DNA from: Branchiostoma lanceolatum
Taxonomy: Eukaryota; Chordata; Leptocardii; Amphioxiformes; Branchiostomatidae
DNA length: 64,000 nucleotides
NCBI RefSeq assembly: GCF_035083965.1
Contig: NC_089725.1
Span: forward strand, 31,802,524 to 31,866,523
Reading direction: 5' to 3'
Part shown: piece after piece, positions 43,737 to 55,400 of the stretch
Layout: the number at the start of each line of letters is the position of its first letter
Position numbering within the stretch: position 1 is the first letter of the stretch
Position numbers and translations under genes: made by a program
The notes under the pieces: generated by a model
What the model was told of the DNA's origin: nothing
Seen by the model: the letters and a program-made list of their open reading frames with translations, nothing else
Database searches by the model: none

Positions 43737-43974
43737 CTCTCATTGGACCCGCGGCACGCTGGCGACCTCGCTGCGTCCTAAATTCGATTTTTGCGTTACT
43801 TTTGACTTTATAACGGGAATATCATGCGAAGCGTGCAAGTATGACCAAAAAGACAACAAAACACATGAAGCGTAAAAGATTTGTTTTTTTTTAATCGATG
43901 AAATTCGTTGAGCGCGCTGTCAAATCGCTCGGTCGTAGCGAGGTCGCTAACGTGCCGCGTGTCCAGTGAGTTTG
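43737..43974. mobile_element. MITE with CTCAYTGGACMCGCGGCACG ends
   Basis: Left CTCATTGGACCCGCGGCACG then CTGGCGACCTCGCTGCG. The right, reverse complemented, is CTCACTGGACACGCGGCACG then TTAGCGACCTCGCTACG. Confidence 0.75.
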
Positions 43975-44537
43975 GGGATATAGTTAGATGCAAATGTTCT
44001 CTAGTTAGCTGGTGTCTTGTCCTTACTACCACCTCTCCAGAAGGTGGACACCTCCGTTGTCGGTACTTAAGCAACACAATGTGTCCTGTGTGCATTCTGA
44101 TCGTCATACTTTTACTTTGCAGTATATACTGTACCTGTTCCTATAAATAGCATGGAGTAGATATTATACTCGTTTATAGTACTGTTTGATTTGTCACACA
44201 TTGTATCCGTTGCTATTGTTGTGCAATAAAGTTTGATTTCATGAAGTTTTTTCTGATTTTTTTTCGTGAGTCTTACATTTCAATGTCTCCTAGCAGGTGT
44301 GTGTGGGGGAGGGAGCATCTTACGTTACGTAACAACCATAGGGCAGCAGTGTTTACGTCAGTCAACACACCTTTAATTAAGGGACGTCCGATTGACAGGT
44401 CGATTCAATTTGCTCCAGATAAGTCCGTTTGTCAAGGCCTTCCCTGCAATAACCCTCGCCTTCAAAATATTTGCGATCACGATATCACATTGATTTCTGG
44501 TATCCATACCGCGGGCCCGCCCGTCATCTAGTCTGGC

Positions 44538-44611
44538 TAATCTCCAAGCAGATCTATAGCAGTACCAAAATACAGGTCTGCCATACCACCGATAGATCTG
44601 CTTGGAGATTA
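44538..44611. mobile_element. 74-bp minimal MITE, TAATCTCCAAGCAGATC family
   Basis: Ends TAATCTCCAAGCAGATCTAT and its complement ATAGATCTGCTTGGAGATTA, with only 34 bases between. It is the smallest member of this family here. Confidence 0.8.
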
Positions 44612-45228
44612 GTGTTTTCCGTCCCAGTCCAGTCCTGAAGCATTGGCTTTTTTTTTGACAGCAAATATTTCTGATCATAGCCCTAACTGGATCCCTAACC
44701 GCGAAAATCCCCGGCGTGCGCTGATTGAGCTTGCCGGGCGGACAACGCTCCAAGTACCGACAACAGATCTTCAGCCTCACGGTGGGATCGTTACTGGTCA
44801 AGTCGTCGCCCAGTGTCACTGTGGAGTCCCTGCTATCAATAGACCTGATTTACGTGTATATCTGTGGCCGGGTGTGTACGCATGTATTCAGATGTTATCT
44901 TATTAGTTGCCTCGCAAATTTACCAAACATCTCCAGGCCACGCTTGGAAGATCAAAATAGCGGCCAAGACACTGGGTTAGCGAAGAGAATGGTGGTTTCT
45001 TAACACAGGTAGCGTTAAATTGAATCAAAGTAGGAGTGGACATGTGTATTCTCAGTACACAATACGTTTATCTTACAGTAATGATAGCAAATACAGATGT
45101 GATTGTCTACCACAAATACAGATGTCCACAGTATCTTATGTCTGTATCATCAGATGTCTATATTCGTGAACTGTGTCTGGATGCGAACTGTAGTTTGTAA
45201 GACCTGGTCAGTGCAATGGAGGATGTGG

Positions 45229-45250
45229 AGGGGGGGGGGGGAGGGGGGGG
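45229..45250. repeat. G-rich run
   Basis: Nearly pure G with one interrupting A. It may form a quadruplex and lies directly upstream of the small ORF at 45260. Confidence 0.8.
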
Positions 45251-45259
45251 ACGAAAGCC

Positions 45260-45343
45260 ATGGCACCCGTGAAACCGCCGCAACCAGAAGACGATGATGA
45301 GGATGATGTTATCTTCAGGTCCATTTCCTCACTAGCTAGCTGA
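45260..45343 (+). CDS. candidate small ORF or first coding exon, 27 residues
   Basis: The ATG has a strong Kozak context (AAAGCCATGG). The peptide starts MAPVKPPQPE, is followed by a D/E-rich run and VIFRS, and ends at TGA 45341. An internal TTCAG|GTCC could serve as a weak donor, which would make this the start of a spliced gene. Composition is more protein-like than the surroundings, but nothing downstream was found to join. Speculative. Confidence 0.2.
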   Translation: MAPVKPPQPEDDDEDDVIFRSISSLAS

Positions 45344-47077
45344 CAGAAAAGTGTATGTAAGAAACGGCCATAATACCTGAAAAACAAGGCAACCAGAAAT
45401 CGCAGACATTAAACTCTTATCTATGCTGCTTTGTCATCACTTCACGATACCAGGCGTGGGTTTTCCCTACACAGGGGAGCATTGTGTCAAGCTAGGCAAG
45501 ATTTGAAAAAAAAAAGAACATGAATGTTTACAATGTTACTCGATAATCCAACTGAGCCTTGACTTATATTGTATGAAGAATTGGTACATAACATTTAATG
45601 TTTATATCATAATTTTCCACGTTCATAGACAAAAAGAAAACTACCTCTTAACGGCACAGAACAAACACATTCCAGAAAAAGCGTTGGTCTTCTAACGTCA
45701 AAAGACGTAAAACTAGTTAAGATTAAGAGTTGGCGTTTTAATTTGTATTGGAACAGTCAGATGTAATACAGTGTATACTGTTCTTCATTCACTGTTCTTT
45801 GTCCTGTTATTTTCAAGTTGCAAGAACTTGTAGTAAACATGTTATGTTTGTCACTGAAACTATCCGACCTCTCCTTATCGTTCCAGAGTGCGCGGACGGG
45901 GTCAGGTTTGTACAGGTGCGACTAACGGGACGCTAAACGGAGTCCGGACAAAGTTTACAGGAGCTAATGATAAACCTGGTAGGGAAACGACAGCGGGAAG
46001 GCAAGATAGGTAAGAAGGAAGAGAGTTAGCCAACGGCAACAGCAAAAGTAAGTTAAACCAAAACAGCACCTGCGCTTCAATACTTCTATAATAGCCCATC
46101 GCATTCCATACTAATTGGTTTGAAAATAGAAATTGGACAAAGTTTTAAGCAAAAACGTTTGTTCATCATTTTGCCCAACCAGAGAGGGTTAGGGGTGAAT
46201 CTAAAGGCGCAGGACGTCCTTAGACCTGGAATGGTATTCATCAAAGATATAAAATGGATATAAACACTGATAACTTGTTCATTGCAAAGAAGGACCGGTA
46301 TCATTAACTTTTTAGCATTTCCTGAAAATACTCCACTGAGCCACAGGGCTGGAGTACAAGCTTCGTATATTCACGGTTCTAATAATAACTATTAGTTAAC
46401 ATTTTCGTCTGCGCTAATTTCACTGTTTCTATTTTTGCCTGCAATTTAACGAGTTGATAATCTGTGCACATGAAATCGACAAACAGGCATTCCCTTGAAG
46501 AGGAAAACAAACAGAAACTGGAATGGACCAATTAATTTTTGCTTGCACGACAAATTTGCTTCCGTGTTGCTTCCACGGAACAGGCGAACACACTCTGTTG
46601 CTACGGACTACAGAGGTGACGTCACGTGCTATATCCAGCCGTTTCCATGGCGACCTTATGAACGTACTCGTGTACAAGCTCTAGAAGTCTTTCGGTAATC
46701 ACTCGGACATGTTGGAGTAATTTGAATAGTTCCGCACTACGGAAGTTACTATCTCGACCGACTCCAGTATTGCCAAAAATAGGTTTTGTATACCCGTTAC
46801 CATGGCGACAGGATGGAAGCAATTATGAGTAAATAGGTTTCCGATTGTTCAGATGTCGGACTGTTAACTGCATAGTATGGGGTTCTACCGCGTTTCTTAT
46901 TTTACCCGAAGTGTACAAACATTAATAAAGCAATCCAAAAACACTTTGCATTTGAAGGAACCGGACATTTCTTTGACAACGGAACACATTTCGGAAAGTC
47001 AAAATATCACTCATCTATCTTGTAATAAGGTAACAACTATCTTTATAAATCTGAAGCATATATCAGAATAAAGATCA
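45344..47077. other. intergenic, nothing recognised
   Basis: AT-rich unique-looking sequence; frames are short and unconvincing. Confidence 0.4.
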
Positions 47078-47460
47078 AGTAAAAAAATGTGCTCTTTTGC
47101 ATGGAGATGTATTATCACAAGGATCGAGACCTAAAGTGCATAAAACACAAGCACAAACATGTCTTAAAATGTTCATTAGCAACTGATGTACAAAGGTATG
47201 CCTTCAACAATACGTGGGAAAAGAATGATGAACCACGCTGCTACATGAGAACCAAGCACCGCCGTTAAGTGACAAACAAAAAACATGTCAAAAATGTGTT
47301 CTTTTGCATGTATCATTTGTTGCAGGGTCGAGATACTGGCCTAAAACAGCGAAATAATATGTCTGCAAAATGTCTAGTTGAAGATGTCCGATATGCCTAC
47401 GTGGGAAACGAATGATGAACCAAGCGGCTAATGAGAAGCCGGCCCCGTTGTTAAGTATGA
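47078..47460 (+). repeat. ~200-bp direct duplication
   Basis: Copy 1 (from AATGTGCTCTTTTGCATG, about 47085) and copy 2 (from AATGTGTTCTTTTGCATG, about 47293) share TACGTGGGAAA and GAATGATGAACCA. Divergence is moderate. Confidence 0.75.
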
Positions 47461-47693
47461 ACCGTACACCGTCCGTACGGGGGCGGGTCACGGGGAAGTG
47501 TGCTCCCGGCAGGTGTGCAAAGTCCCCCCGCCTCCTTCCCACGGAGCGGCCGGCAACTGTGCAAACTGCGGGGCACTCAGGACTCGGTCCACAAGGGACA
47601 GGAAGCAATGGCACTTCTTGTTACTTCACTGACTTCCTTTTGGTTAAGTAACAAGTAGTGCTATTGCATAGTATGGTTAAAAAAATTGCCTGC

Positions 47694-47951
47694 CTCTGTG
47701 TGTGTGTGTCTGTCTGTCTGTCTGTGTGTGTGTCTGTGTGCGTCTCTCTCTCTCTTTGTCTGTATGTCTGTGTGTGGGGGCCTGTGTGTGTTTGTGGGCG
47801 CGTATGCGTTTGTGTGTCTGTGTGTGTCTCCTAGGTCTCTGCGTGTATGTTTGTGTGTGTGCGTCTGTGTGCGTCTGTGTGTGTGTGCGCGCGTGTGCGC
47901 GTGTGTGTGTGTGTTCGTGTGCGTGCATGTGTGTGTGTGTGTCTGTTTGTA
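47694..47951. repeat. TG/TCTG microsatellite
   Basis: Interrupted (TG)n and (TCTG)n over about 258 bases. Cys/Val-rich and His/Thr-rich frames here are artefacts. Confidence 0.95.
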
Positions 47952-48197
47952 CATCTGCGATTTCCCCTTTACAGAATGCAAGATTGTCAGACGTGCGCAG
48001 TGGAGCTATACTTTGTGTGTGTGGTTGGAAGGGTTGCAAAGCAGTACGGGTAAGGGGTGAAGTCTCCTTAGTCTCGCGGAATCTCGAGGGCTGCACGCGA
48101 TGGCTTTTAAGCTATGTTGTATTTTCCCCGACAAGAATTGCTAACTTAGATCTAGTTTTAAAACCATCTGGAGTTTAAAAGTATACCAGGCAAAACG

Positions 48198-48390
48198 TAA
48201 CACGTCATCAGCAGCATCTGCACGTCATCAGGACCAAAAGTTGATTGCATCTTCAGCACCAAGGACTACGTCATCAGCACCCAGGACACGTCATCAGTAC
48301 CAAGGACTACGTCATCAGCACCAAGGATTACGTCATCGGCACCGGGGATACGTCATCGGAACCAAGACACATCATCAGCACCAAATTATA
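48198..48390 (+). repeat. ~20-bp minisatellite with CRE-like half-sites
   Basis: About nine units contain ACGTCATCAGCACCAAGGA or close variants. TACGTCA/CACGTCA is the complement of the CREB/ATF half-site TGACGTA/G. It lies 230 bases upstream of the tRNA gene. Confidence 0.85.
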
Positions 48391-48619
48391 GTTATTCTGA
48401 CGTCAATAAAAAGCCTCAATAAGAAACATAGAATGTGGTTTTATTACTCACGTTTTGTCTTAATGGTAAGATTTGAGACTTTATGGCCCGGCTGACTTTA
48501 AAGTCGTAAAAACATCGCTTCTTGTAAAGGCTGAACCGCTTATTCTGATGGACAGCAGCAACTGTTTTGATGGTCCAGTCGTGTCCGGGTTTATTGCATT
48601 GATGCCTGCCGTTCCCACA

Positions 48620-48692
48620 GCCTCGTTAGCGCAGTAGGCAGCGCGTCAGTCTCATAATCTGAAGGTCGTGAGTTCGATCCTCACACGGGGCA
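48620..48692 (+). tRNA. trnM-CAU: tRNA-Met (CAT), elongator
   Basis: The full cloverleaf is readable: acceptor GCCTCGT pairs with ACGGGGC (one T-G wobble), D arm GCGC/GCGC, anticodon arm TCAGT/TCTGA with loop CTCATAA (anticodon CAT), and T arm GTGAG/CTCAC with loop TTCGATC. A-box and B-box (GAGTTCGATCC) fit pol III internal promoters. There is no intron, and CCA is not encoded. Its sequence is close to the vertebrate elongator tRNA-Met, as expected for a conserved gene. The first base pair G-C and lack of the initiator features rule out tRNA-iMet. Confidence 0.95.
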
Positions 48693-48695
48693 GGA

Positions 48696-48704
48696 TTTTT
48701 TTTT
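48696..48704 (+). terminator. pol III terminator
   Basis: A run of nine T begins four bases after the tRNA-Met discriminator base, as expected for RNA polymerase III termination. Confidence 0.9.
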
Positions 48705-49068
48705 GCTATTTTATAGTATCGGCTGACTGACGAATATCATTTACAGTCCTGACCCCCTTCCCCATCGGAAACAGGAATATCTAAAGATACTTATAGAAAG
48801 ACTAATAAAAACGCTAACAAAATGAAGGTCTTTAACAGTAGCAGAGAGGGATGTAATTACATTGAGGCGTTACGTAAGTTCGGAACATTGAGCTGTCGGG
48901 TAAGGGGGTGAAGGCTGCTGTCTCTGCCCGCCGTGTTCCGAGAAACCCGAGTGAAGAATGGCGTAAGTGCATTTGCGCGGCGGCATTGTCAAGTTGAGCC
49001 GTCCCGCATTAGGCGTCGTGAATAATAGATGGACAGTCGGCTGGCTCCTCCGCACCGTCAGCGCGTTC

Positions 49069-49280
49069 CTGTAAATACAGAAACGTTCGCGGTGATTTTA
49101 TGTTCGCGGTTTTCGCGGCGACCTTTTCACCGCGAACTTAAAATCACCGCAAACATTTTTGTTCGATACTGTAGCAGTGTGTGACTATATAGCGCTGCCG
49201 CGAATTCAAAACCACTGCGAGCACTCTATTTCCTATTAGCGTGAAATTAGAACCACGCGAACTTTAAGGGATTTACAGTA
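49069..49280. mobile_element. MITE with CTGTAAAT...ATTTACAG ends
   Basis: Left CCTGTAAATACAGAAACG, right GGGATTTACAGTACAG. The interior has repeated TTCGCGGT/ACCGCGAA motifs and GATACTGTAGCAGTGTG. A partial copy lies at 13023-13165. Confidence 0.75.
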
Positions 49281-49465
49281 CAGCATCCCTACAAAAACAT
49301 CGCGTGCGGAAAGCGGGTCAACTTTATCTCCTGTCTAAGCCGGAGTGATGGAACGGCGGAGTTCACGTTCTCCCCGGGGGCTTAGACAGGATAAGACGGA
49401 GGAAGCGCTGTCTTATCCGGAACGTTTTCCAGAACTTTGTAGCTTCTCGCACTAGAGGGTAAAAC

Positions 49466-49672
49466 TAGTCTCTACCAGACTAACCACGCCGGCTATAGGG
49501 AGAATATTTGCCAGAGGAGTTTGGCCATCGAGGGTTTCATTTGCAGGCGCAGTCCTACGTGTAGGATAGCAGATTTGACCCTCTCTCCGTAGCCGACTCC
49601 CTTAGCATACTATCTACTCTATTTGTCCAATTTCCATTATTTTCCCGGCCATCCGCGAGTCCCGGCAGTCAT
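49466..49672. mobile_element. MITE, TCTACCAG family
   Basis: Left TAGTCTCTACCAGACTAACC with GGCTATAGGGAGAATATTTG; right CCGCGAGTCCCGGCAGTCATA, decayed. It shares GCCGACTCCCTTAGCATACT with 56348-56518. Confidence 0.7.
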
Positions 49673-50049
49673 AGGACGAGCCACTCAAAATGGTTGCGTA
49701 ATCATGTTTTCTTCTATTCTTCTTCAGGCCTCTTGTTGCTATAGTGCTTATAGTGTAATCTCATTGTAGTGCAATATTTGCTTTCAACAAATCAACTATT
49801 CTACTGCTTCTAAAGACAAGCGATTGGCATTTCTGAGACCCCTTTGTAGAATATAGTATCGTCCGTCTGGTCGCCATGGAGATATAGCATCCCCGAAGGA
49901 CAGCGACTCCGGTTTAGCTCACTCTATCATCTTACAATAACAGGCTGGTCTTTCTATGCTGTCTTTTCATGAGAACAACGAACACGCCATCTCCAAGCAG
50001 ATATATTCGTCCTCCAGCAGCGTTTTGTTTGTATCGCACAAAAACCTTT

Positions 50050-50240
50050 AAACCGCCTTTAGGCATAACACACAAGCTTCTGTACAGTATGTACAAGCTG
50101 CGTAAGACCGGACTGTAAGGTTTGATCCACTCACACTGGGATGGACCCCTACTCTTTTCGAAAGGTGTGGTGGGTTCTTTAACATGCTGAAGGAATGCGT
50201 GTCTCTCATCAAACACAGGACCTTCATCTTTACGTGCGTC
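50050..50240 (-). mobile_element. SINE body, reverse copy
   Basis: GACTGTAAGGTTTGATCC and CCCTACTCTTTTCG are the complement of sequence at 50770-50830, where the forward SINE ends. Confidence 0.6.
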
Positions 50241-50565
50241 TATACAGGTAGCTCGATCTTTAGTGGGTGTTTCAAATGCATCGACTTTAATGTGTCGATG
50301 AGCTGTCCCCGAGTACGTTACAAAATTGACGAAAGGCAGCAAAAAATTAAGCCAGAGCCACGTATCTGCTTGATACTTGGACCACTCCGTCCGCGCTTAT
50401 GCTGCCTACTGTGCGTAGCACCTTCAGTATTCGGATTACGTCACACTGGCACGTCGTTTAGCGGTTTGAACCGCAGCGACCACAAACTGTCAAACCTGTC
50501 ACTGGCGGCGTGTCACTGGTGCAGTCAAACCTTCACAGGGAAACAAAGAGCCGGGAAAACGTTAT

Positions 50566-50890
50566 CCTTTGGTTAGGGTTGGTGACTTAGAATCTAAAGA
50601 TTCAGGGTTCGAATCCCTAGCAGGCCCTGATGCTAGACACTTTGCACCTATTTCCTCACTCAACTCAGGTGGAAATGAGTATCTAGTTTCGGCTAGGGAG
50701 TGCTCTCGGATGAGAGGTAAAGCGAAGGTGCTTGAGGAGAGCCATACATCGAACAAAGAACCCACCACACTAATCGAAAAGAGTAGGGGCTCTTCCCGGT
50801 GTGAGGGGATCAAACCTTACAGTCTGCTCTTACCCAGCTTGCGAAACAAACAAACAAAAACGTCACACAAACTGCACGTTACCAGAAGCT
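50566..50890 (+). mobile_element. SINE with tRNA-like head
   Basis: The head contains a B box GGGTTCGAATCCC (about 50607-50619) after GATTCA. It is followed by CTCACTCAACTCAGGTGG and the GAGTAGGGGCTCTTCCC tail. An A box is not well kept, so it is not a functional tRNA gene. Confidence 0.65.
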
Positions 50891-51439
50891 TGGCCACCTA
50901 ATTGACGAGTGTGACGACAGCATACTTAGTGGATTAGTGTTTTGAACTAGGCTTTAACGACTTATTCAAGTAGTCTATATCCTAAAACTTTTATTGTATT
51001 AAATGCTAACATAGCTCAGATAAATCAACACTGTCTTTTGTCCGTAGTTCCGCCTCTGTAATGATTCGCGCGTTATTCTCAGATCACCTCATCATTGCCT
51101 AATCCCGCGTGTGGCAATCCCGTCAAGTAGATGGAGACTTATTGCCACATAGTAGCGAACGGCACAACAAACATGCCACTCACCGTCGCCCTGTCGTCAC
51201 GGCTTCGCGCCGTATCGGGGCACAGATCGCGCGCACATACTCGCCACATGAGAGCCGGGCCGCCAAATATTTGCCCTGCGTGTTTGCCTGCATGCCGCGA
51301 TGACGTTGTGCTGAAGTTTGGTGATATTAACGGACGGAAAACGCGTTCCTGCGTGCACCAGGCACGGAGAGAGAGATAACAGCTTCTTCGAAAAAGTCGC
51401 CGACATTCCTGTTGAAGTGTTCTGTATCTGTAACACTAG

Positions 51440-51575
51440 CTTCAGTGCACTGTGAACTAGTCAGTACTGCCCTGATGAAGATGGCAGACAGTCGTCGAAA
51501 CGTCGGCTCTTGTAAAATACTTGGTTGTGAATAAAAGAACCTTGCTATTCTGTCCTCTATCTGTTCCACAGTTCG
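51440..51575 (+). mobile_element. Penelope-like 3' end (solo) with hammerhead-like core
   Basis: The core at 51472-51504 reads CTGATGAA, hairpin GATGGC/GTCGTC with loop AGACA, GAAACGTC; GCC/GGC flanks form helix I. It is followed by ACTTGGTTGTGAATAAAAG, similar in place and wording to CCTTGGTTGTGAAAA in the 20.6 kb element. Only the tail is present. Confidence 0.6.
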
Positions 51576-52201
51576 TTAAATGTATCTAGCACTAGTCATT
51601 TAAAGACTTAAGACAAATTGAATTTGCAAAAGTCTAGCTCAAAGTCTAGAGTTCAATATCTCTGTAACTATTAGCGTTAGGTGAGAAATACAGATAATCA
51701 TCAATATAGACCGTCGTATTGAAAAATAAAGATTTGTTTAATGACTACCTGTTTATTGACAATGCAAAAGTAATAAAGGACTATCGTGAGGACATCTTCA
51801 ACAATAAAAACACACAAGAAAAATTTGACAACGTACAAATTTATCAGTATAAGCATATATTATCATATAGGGTTTAACTACCGTTTGCACAACATTATCT
51901 ACAATCTAAACATTTTATAATAGACCTACATATTTGCATACAGTAACGATTATCTCCTCCTAAAAATAATCGCATTTATACTGGTCGAAATGTAGTACAA
52001 AGAGAAACATGTTGAAATGTACATGTAAAGCGGGAAGTTAAGCTCGATTGAACCAATTTCAAGCCAAAGCTATCTACTGGACGTTAGAGAGTGATAAATG
52101 TAAAACGTTACTACAATGAGGTTTCCTACGGCAAACTGAAGTACATGCTTGTAGAGATGCTTGTATACGTTTGACGTGACTTTGAACACGTACGTATCAC
52201 A

Positions 52202-52292
52202 ATGATACGGCAAAAACAGTTACTCAAGCAACTGGCAACTAAAATTTTCTAGTTTAAAAATTTTATCAATGATTAACTATTTTTTGGGCGTA
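52202..52292. mobile_element. tiny foldback of the 4.2/5.8 kb Penelope-like family
   Basis: Left GATACGGCAAAAACAGTTAC then TCAAGCAACTGG; right TGATTAACTATTTTTTGGGC then GTATCTTA. The ends match the family tail (TTGGCGTATCTTA) in both orientations; the hammerhead core is lost. Confidence 0.5.
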
Positions 52293-52778
52293 TCTTATTA
52301 CTTGGATGTCAAACCTTTATAACGTATCTCAATAATGTGAACGGGTATTCCGCCCCCGTCCTACCTACCGGACTTTAGAATATATACAACTTGTGCGGAA
52401 ATCCCGGTAAGCTTTCCCATCACACACCAGCCACTTCAGCATAACTCCAACACAAACACGCAGGTAAAAGTCCGCACACGGCGCTCATTGTTCCGCGCGT
52501 AGACAGGTGAATGACCTTTGCTTTGGTCAACAACATCGGCCCATATCTGCTACCTGTCTTGCGTTATGAGTTTGTTCCCGCTGCCGGGAGTGAGATAGGA
52601 GGGGGCCGCTGAGCCGGTGTCCCGACAAATGTTACATGTCGCTGGGTGAAGCGCCAGCTGGGCAGGAATCCGGGGCGTCCGGAGCGCCGAGGCAGCTGGC
52701 GCGGTCTCAGGATGGGGAGGGGGGCGCCCGACTGTCATGCCCTTTTATGCCCTTTTATCAATACTTTTTGAATAAGCG

Positions 52779-53120
52779 GCCCCTGTCACACATAGCCGAC
52801 CATGGCATCCCAACCTTCTCAAGACCATGGTTAGAAGTTAAGCTCCTGTCATAGATGCCGATCATGGCCTCCCGACCTTCCCTGGACAGTTGGTTGGGTG
52901 TTGTTCATGAGCAACGTCATCTGTGGTTGGGAGATGGTTGGCTTGGTTGTCTATTAATCTTTACAAGTCGTCTGCGCCAGCCCACTATAAATTCTAAAAA
53001 AATCATAGTCAGGAAGTCACATTCTGATTGGATGCTATTAGAAGAGCCAGAATAGGATAGATTCCAGGCTTCTCAAAACCCATCACCAACCTTGGTTGGG
53101 GAGTAGTTGGGAGCAAAGAC
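52779..53120. mobile_element. repeat starting CCCCTGTCACACA
   Basis: It shares its start and CAACCTTGGTTGG-type inverted motifs with 28078-28400. Borders are uncertain. Confidence 0.4.
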
Positions 53121-53935
53121 GTGGGAATGTCCTACATTTGTGTCTGGGACTATATTCAAAGGTACATAATTGAACAACGGTCATTTTGACATGCTAAGTT
53201 AACATGTTAGGACAGAAAATGTACCGCATACATTCTTGTCAGGAAACTCCCATATGGCGTCTTAAGGATATTACTTTCTAAAGATAGACTGATACATATC
53301 ATTTGATAGAATTGGAACCGCAAGGGAAGGGGTAAAGAAATGAGGGCACTATCTTAACAGGGCCGGTCAACTTACCTGGTCTACTTTCCCATTTAATCAA
53401 GTACTAATACCTTCAGAAACTAAGAACAAATCTGACTGTTAAGATTAAATACGGAAGTAAAGAACATGAAATACAGAAGGGCATTTTTTTTTACTTAGCA
53501 AGAGGGTTCCTTGGTCTTAGTGATGGGATCTCCTTCATCCATTTCCTTCAGCCCACAGCAGTACTGCCAATAGCATCAAGACTTGTCAAACCGTACTTTG
53601 TCGTCGTCTTATCTTATCTTATGTAAACGCGATGACTCGGATCAAAATGGACAAAAGACGAGCACACAACCGTCGTATCAACAAATCCGTTCCTGGTTGC
53701 AGAGATAACGCTGTTAGTGATCGGACATGAGGGAAAATCTGAAGCGTACGCGTGATGTACAAAACGGCAAACAAAATATTGGACGTACCAACTACTATAG
53801 AAACAAGGTCACATACCAGGGGGGCCAAAATCGACCTTGAACCTCGGCTTCACAACACCTGCCCACATACCAAATATTATCGTAATCCATCAAGAGGTTC
53901 TTTAGTTATGCTGACTACAGTAGTGCGGAACACAA
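53121..53935. other. intergenic, nothing recognised
   Basis: No coding signal or clear repeat. Confidence 0.4.
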
Positions 53936-53955
53936 ACATACATACATACATACAT

Positions 53956-53990
<35 letters not shown>
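53936..53990. repeat. ACAT/ACAG microsatellite
   Basis: (ACAT)n followed by (ACAG)n. Confidence 0.95.
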
Positions 53991-54550
53991 CACCCAAAAC
54001 TATATCTCAATTTTTCATGAAGATAATAAGTGTCTAATCCCAGCACAGAAACACACAGAGAAACAGCGAAAACTGCACGTACAGCTGTAGTAAAACCTCT
54101 TGGAAAGTATTTAGGATTAATTGAGTGTTCCAAAATTATTTTTTTCAAAGAAATATTTTAGTTCCACTCTTTGTTACCATGTAGTATAGTAGGACATTCT
54201 CTCTAGATGGCCTGGAGTTAGGTGTGAGTTAGGTGTACGAACTGCAAAGGTCAGGTGTGATAGGTCTTCCGAAGCTTAACCAGCAGATGCCGCGTGACCA
54301 ATGAGAGGCCTGTGTGTTAAATCAAACGGCCATACAGAACAGATACAGATAACGCTGTTTCCTCGGAGCGGCACGTACCCGTCACACGTATCTGCGAGTG
54401 GAAGCAATCGAGTCCTCAACGCAAACAGAGGGATGTGCCGACAGCCTCGTTATCTCCGTCATCCCTGCCGTCCTGTCGTGAGGCTCATCCCTCACATGAT
54501 TGATCGTCAATGTTGGTTCTGTATATCAGCAGCAAAACAGACTTAGTCAT

Positions 54551-55400
54551 CACCGGTAGAGCATGAAAGAGACGTGTCTTATGGGCGGGAATTTTGGATA
54601 CGGGATTAGTAAAAAGATTCTTAGAGCAGTTTGTCAAACAAACAAGTCCCGCTGGGATGTGTTTACAAGTGTTTAAACCGGAGACAGGGGGACAGGTCGT
54701 ACGAGCTTTGCGGCAGGTAAACGAGTCGTCACCCGTAAAGCATGAAAGGGACGTGTCTTATGGGCGGGAATTCTGAGTACAGAATTAGTAAAAAGATTCT
54801 TAGAGCAGTTTGTGAAACAAACAAGTCGGCCCACTGGGATGTGTTTACAAGTGCTTAAACCGGAGAAAAGGGGACAGGTCGTACGAGCTTTGCGGCAGGT
54901 AAACGAGTCATCACCTGTAGAGCATGAAAGGGACGTGTCTTATGGGTGGGAATCGTGGGTCCAGGATTAGGATTAAGATTCTTAAAGCAGTTTGCCAATG
55001 CAGAAAACACACAAGTCCTGGTCTGGATTTGTTTACAAGTGCTTAAACTGGAGAAAAAGGGTACAGAATGAGATTGTACGAGCTTTGTGGCAGGTAAACG
55101 AGATAGTGACTTCATCGGAATCGTGTGTACAGGATTAGGGGGAGTTAAGACCTTCGTAAACATGGCAGCATACAGATGTGACGTCAGACTTTGACAGTAC
55201 AAAGAAAAGGAAAAATATGTCCTATGGGCAAGGATCGTATTTACATGTTTAAAGAAAAGACAAAGATTGTTAACGCGTTTGCCAACTCGGGATAACATGT
55301 AACGTTAAGTCCTGTTGGAACTTTTTTTACAAGGGTTTAAACTGTGTGAAATTGAAGGAAGTGGATCGTATTTGCTTTGTCACAGGTACGCGCCATAGTG
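54551..55400 (+). repeat. ~180-bp tandem repeat, 3 clear and 1-2 decayed copies
   Basis: Units start at 54551, 54730 and 54912 (periods 179 and 182), then about 55105. Each contains GCATGAAAGRGACGTGTCTT, AAAGATTCTTAGAGCAGTTT, GTGTTTACAAGTGYTTAAAC and GTCGTACGAGCTTTGCGG or decayed forms. Confidence 0.9.

Noticed and set aside
47661-48178. Cys/Val-rich and His/Thr-rich frames up to 158 residues
   Set aside because: Translation of a TG/TCTG microsatellite in several frames.
50600-50625. Possible second tRNA gene (GGGTTCGAATCCC)
   Set aside because: Only the T arm is preserved; no acceptor or anticodon stem pairs, and a SINE body follows.
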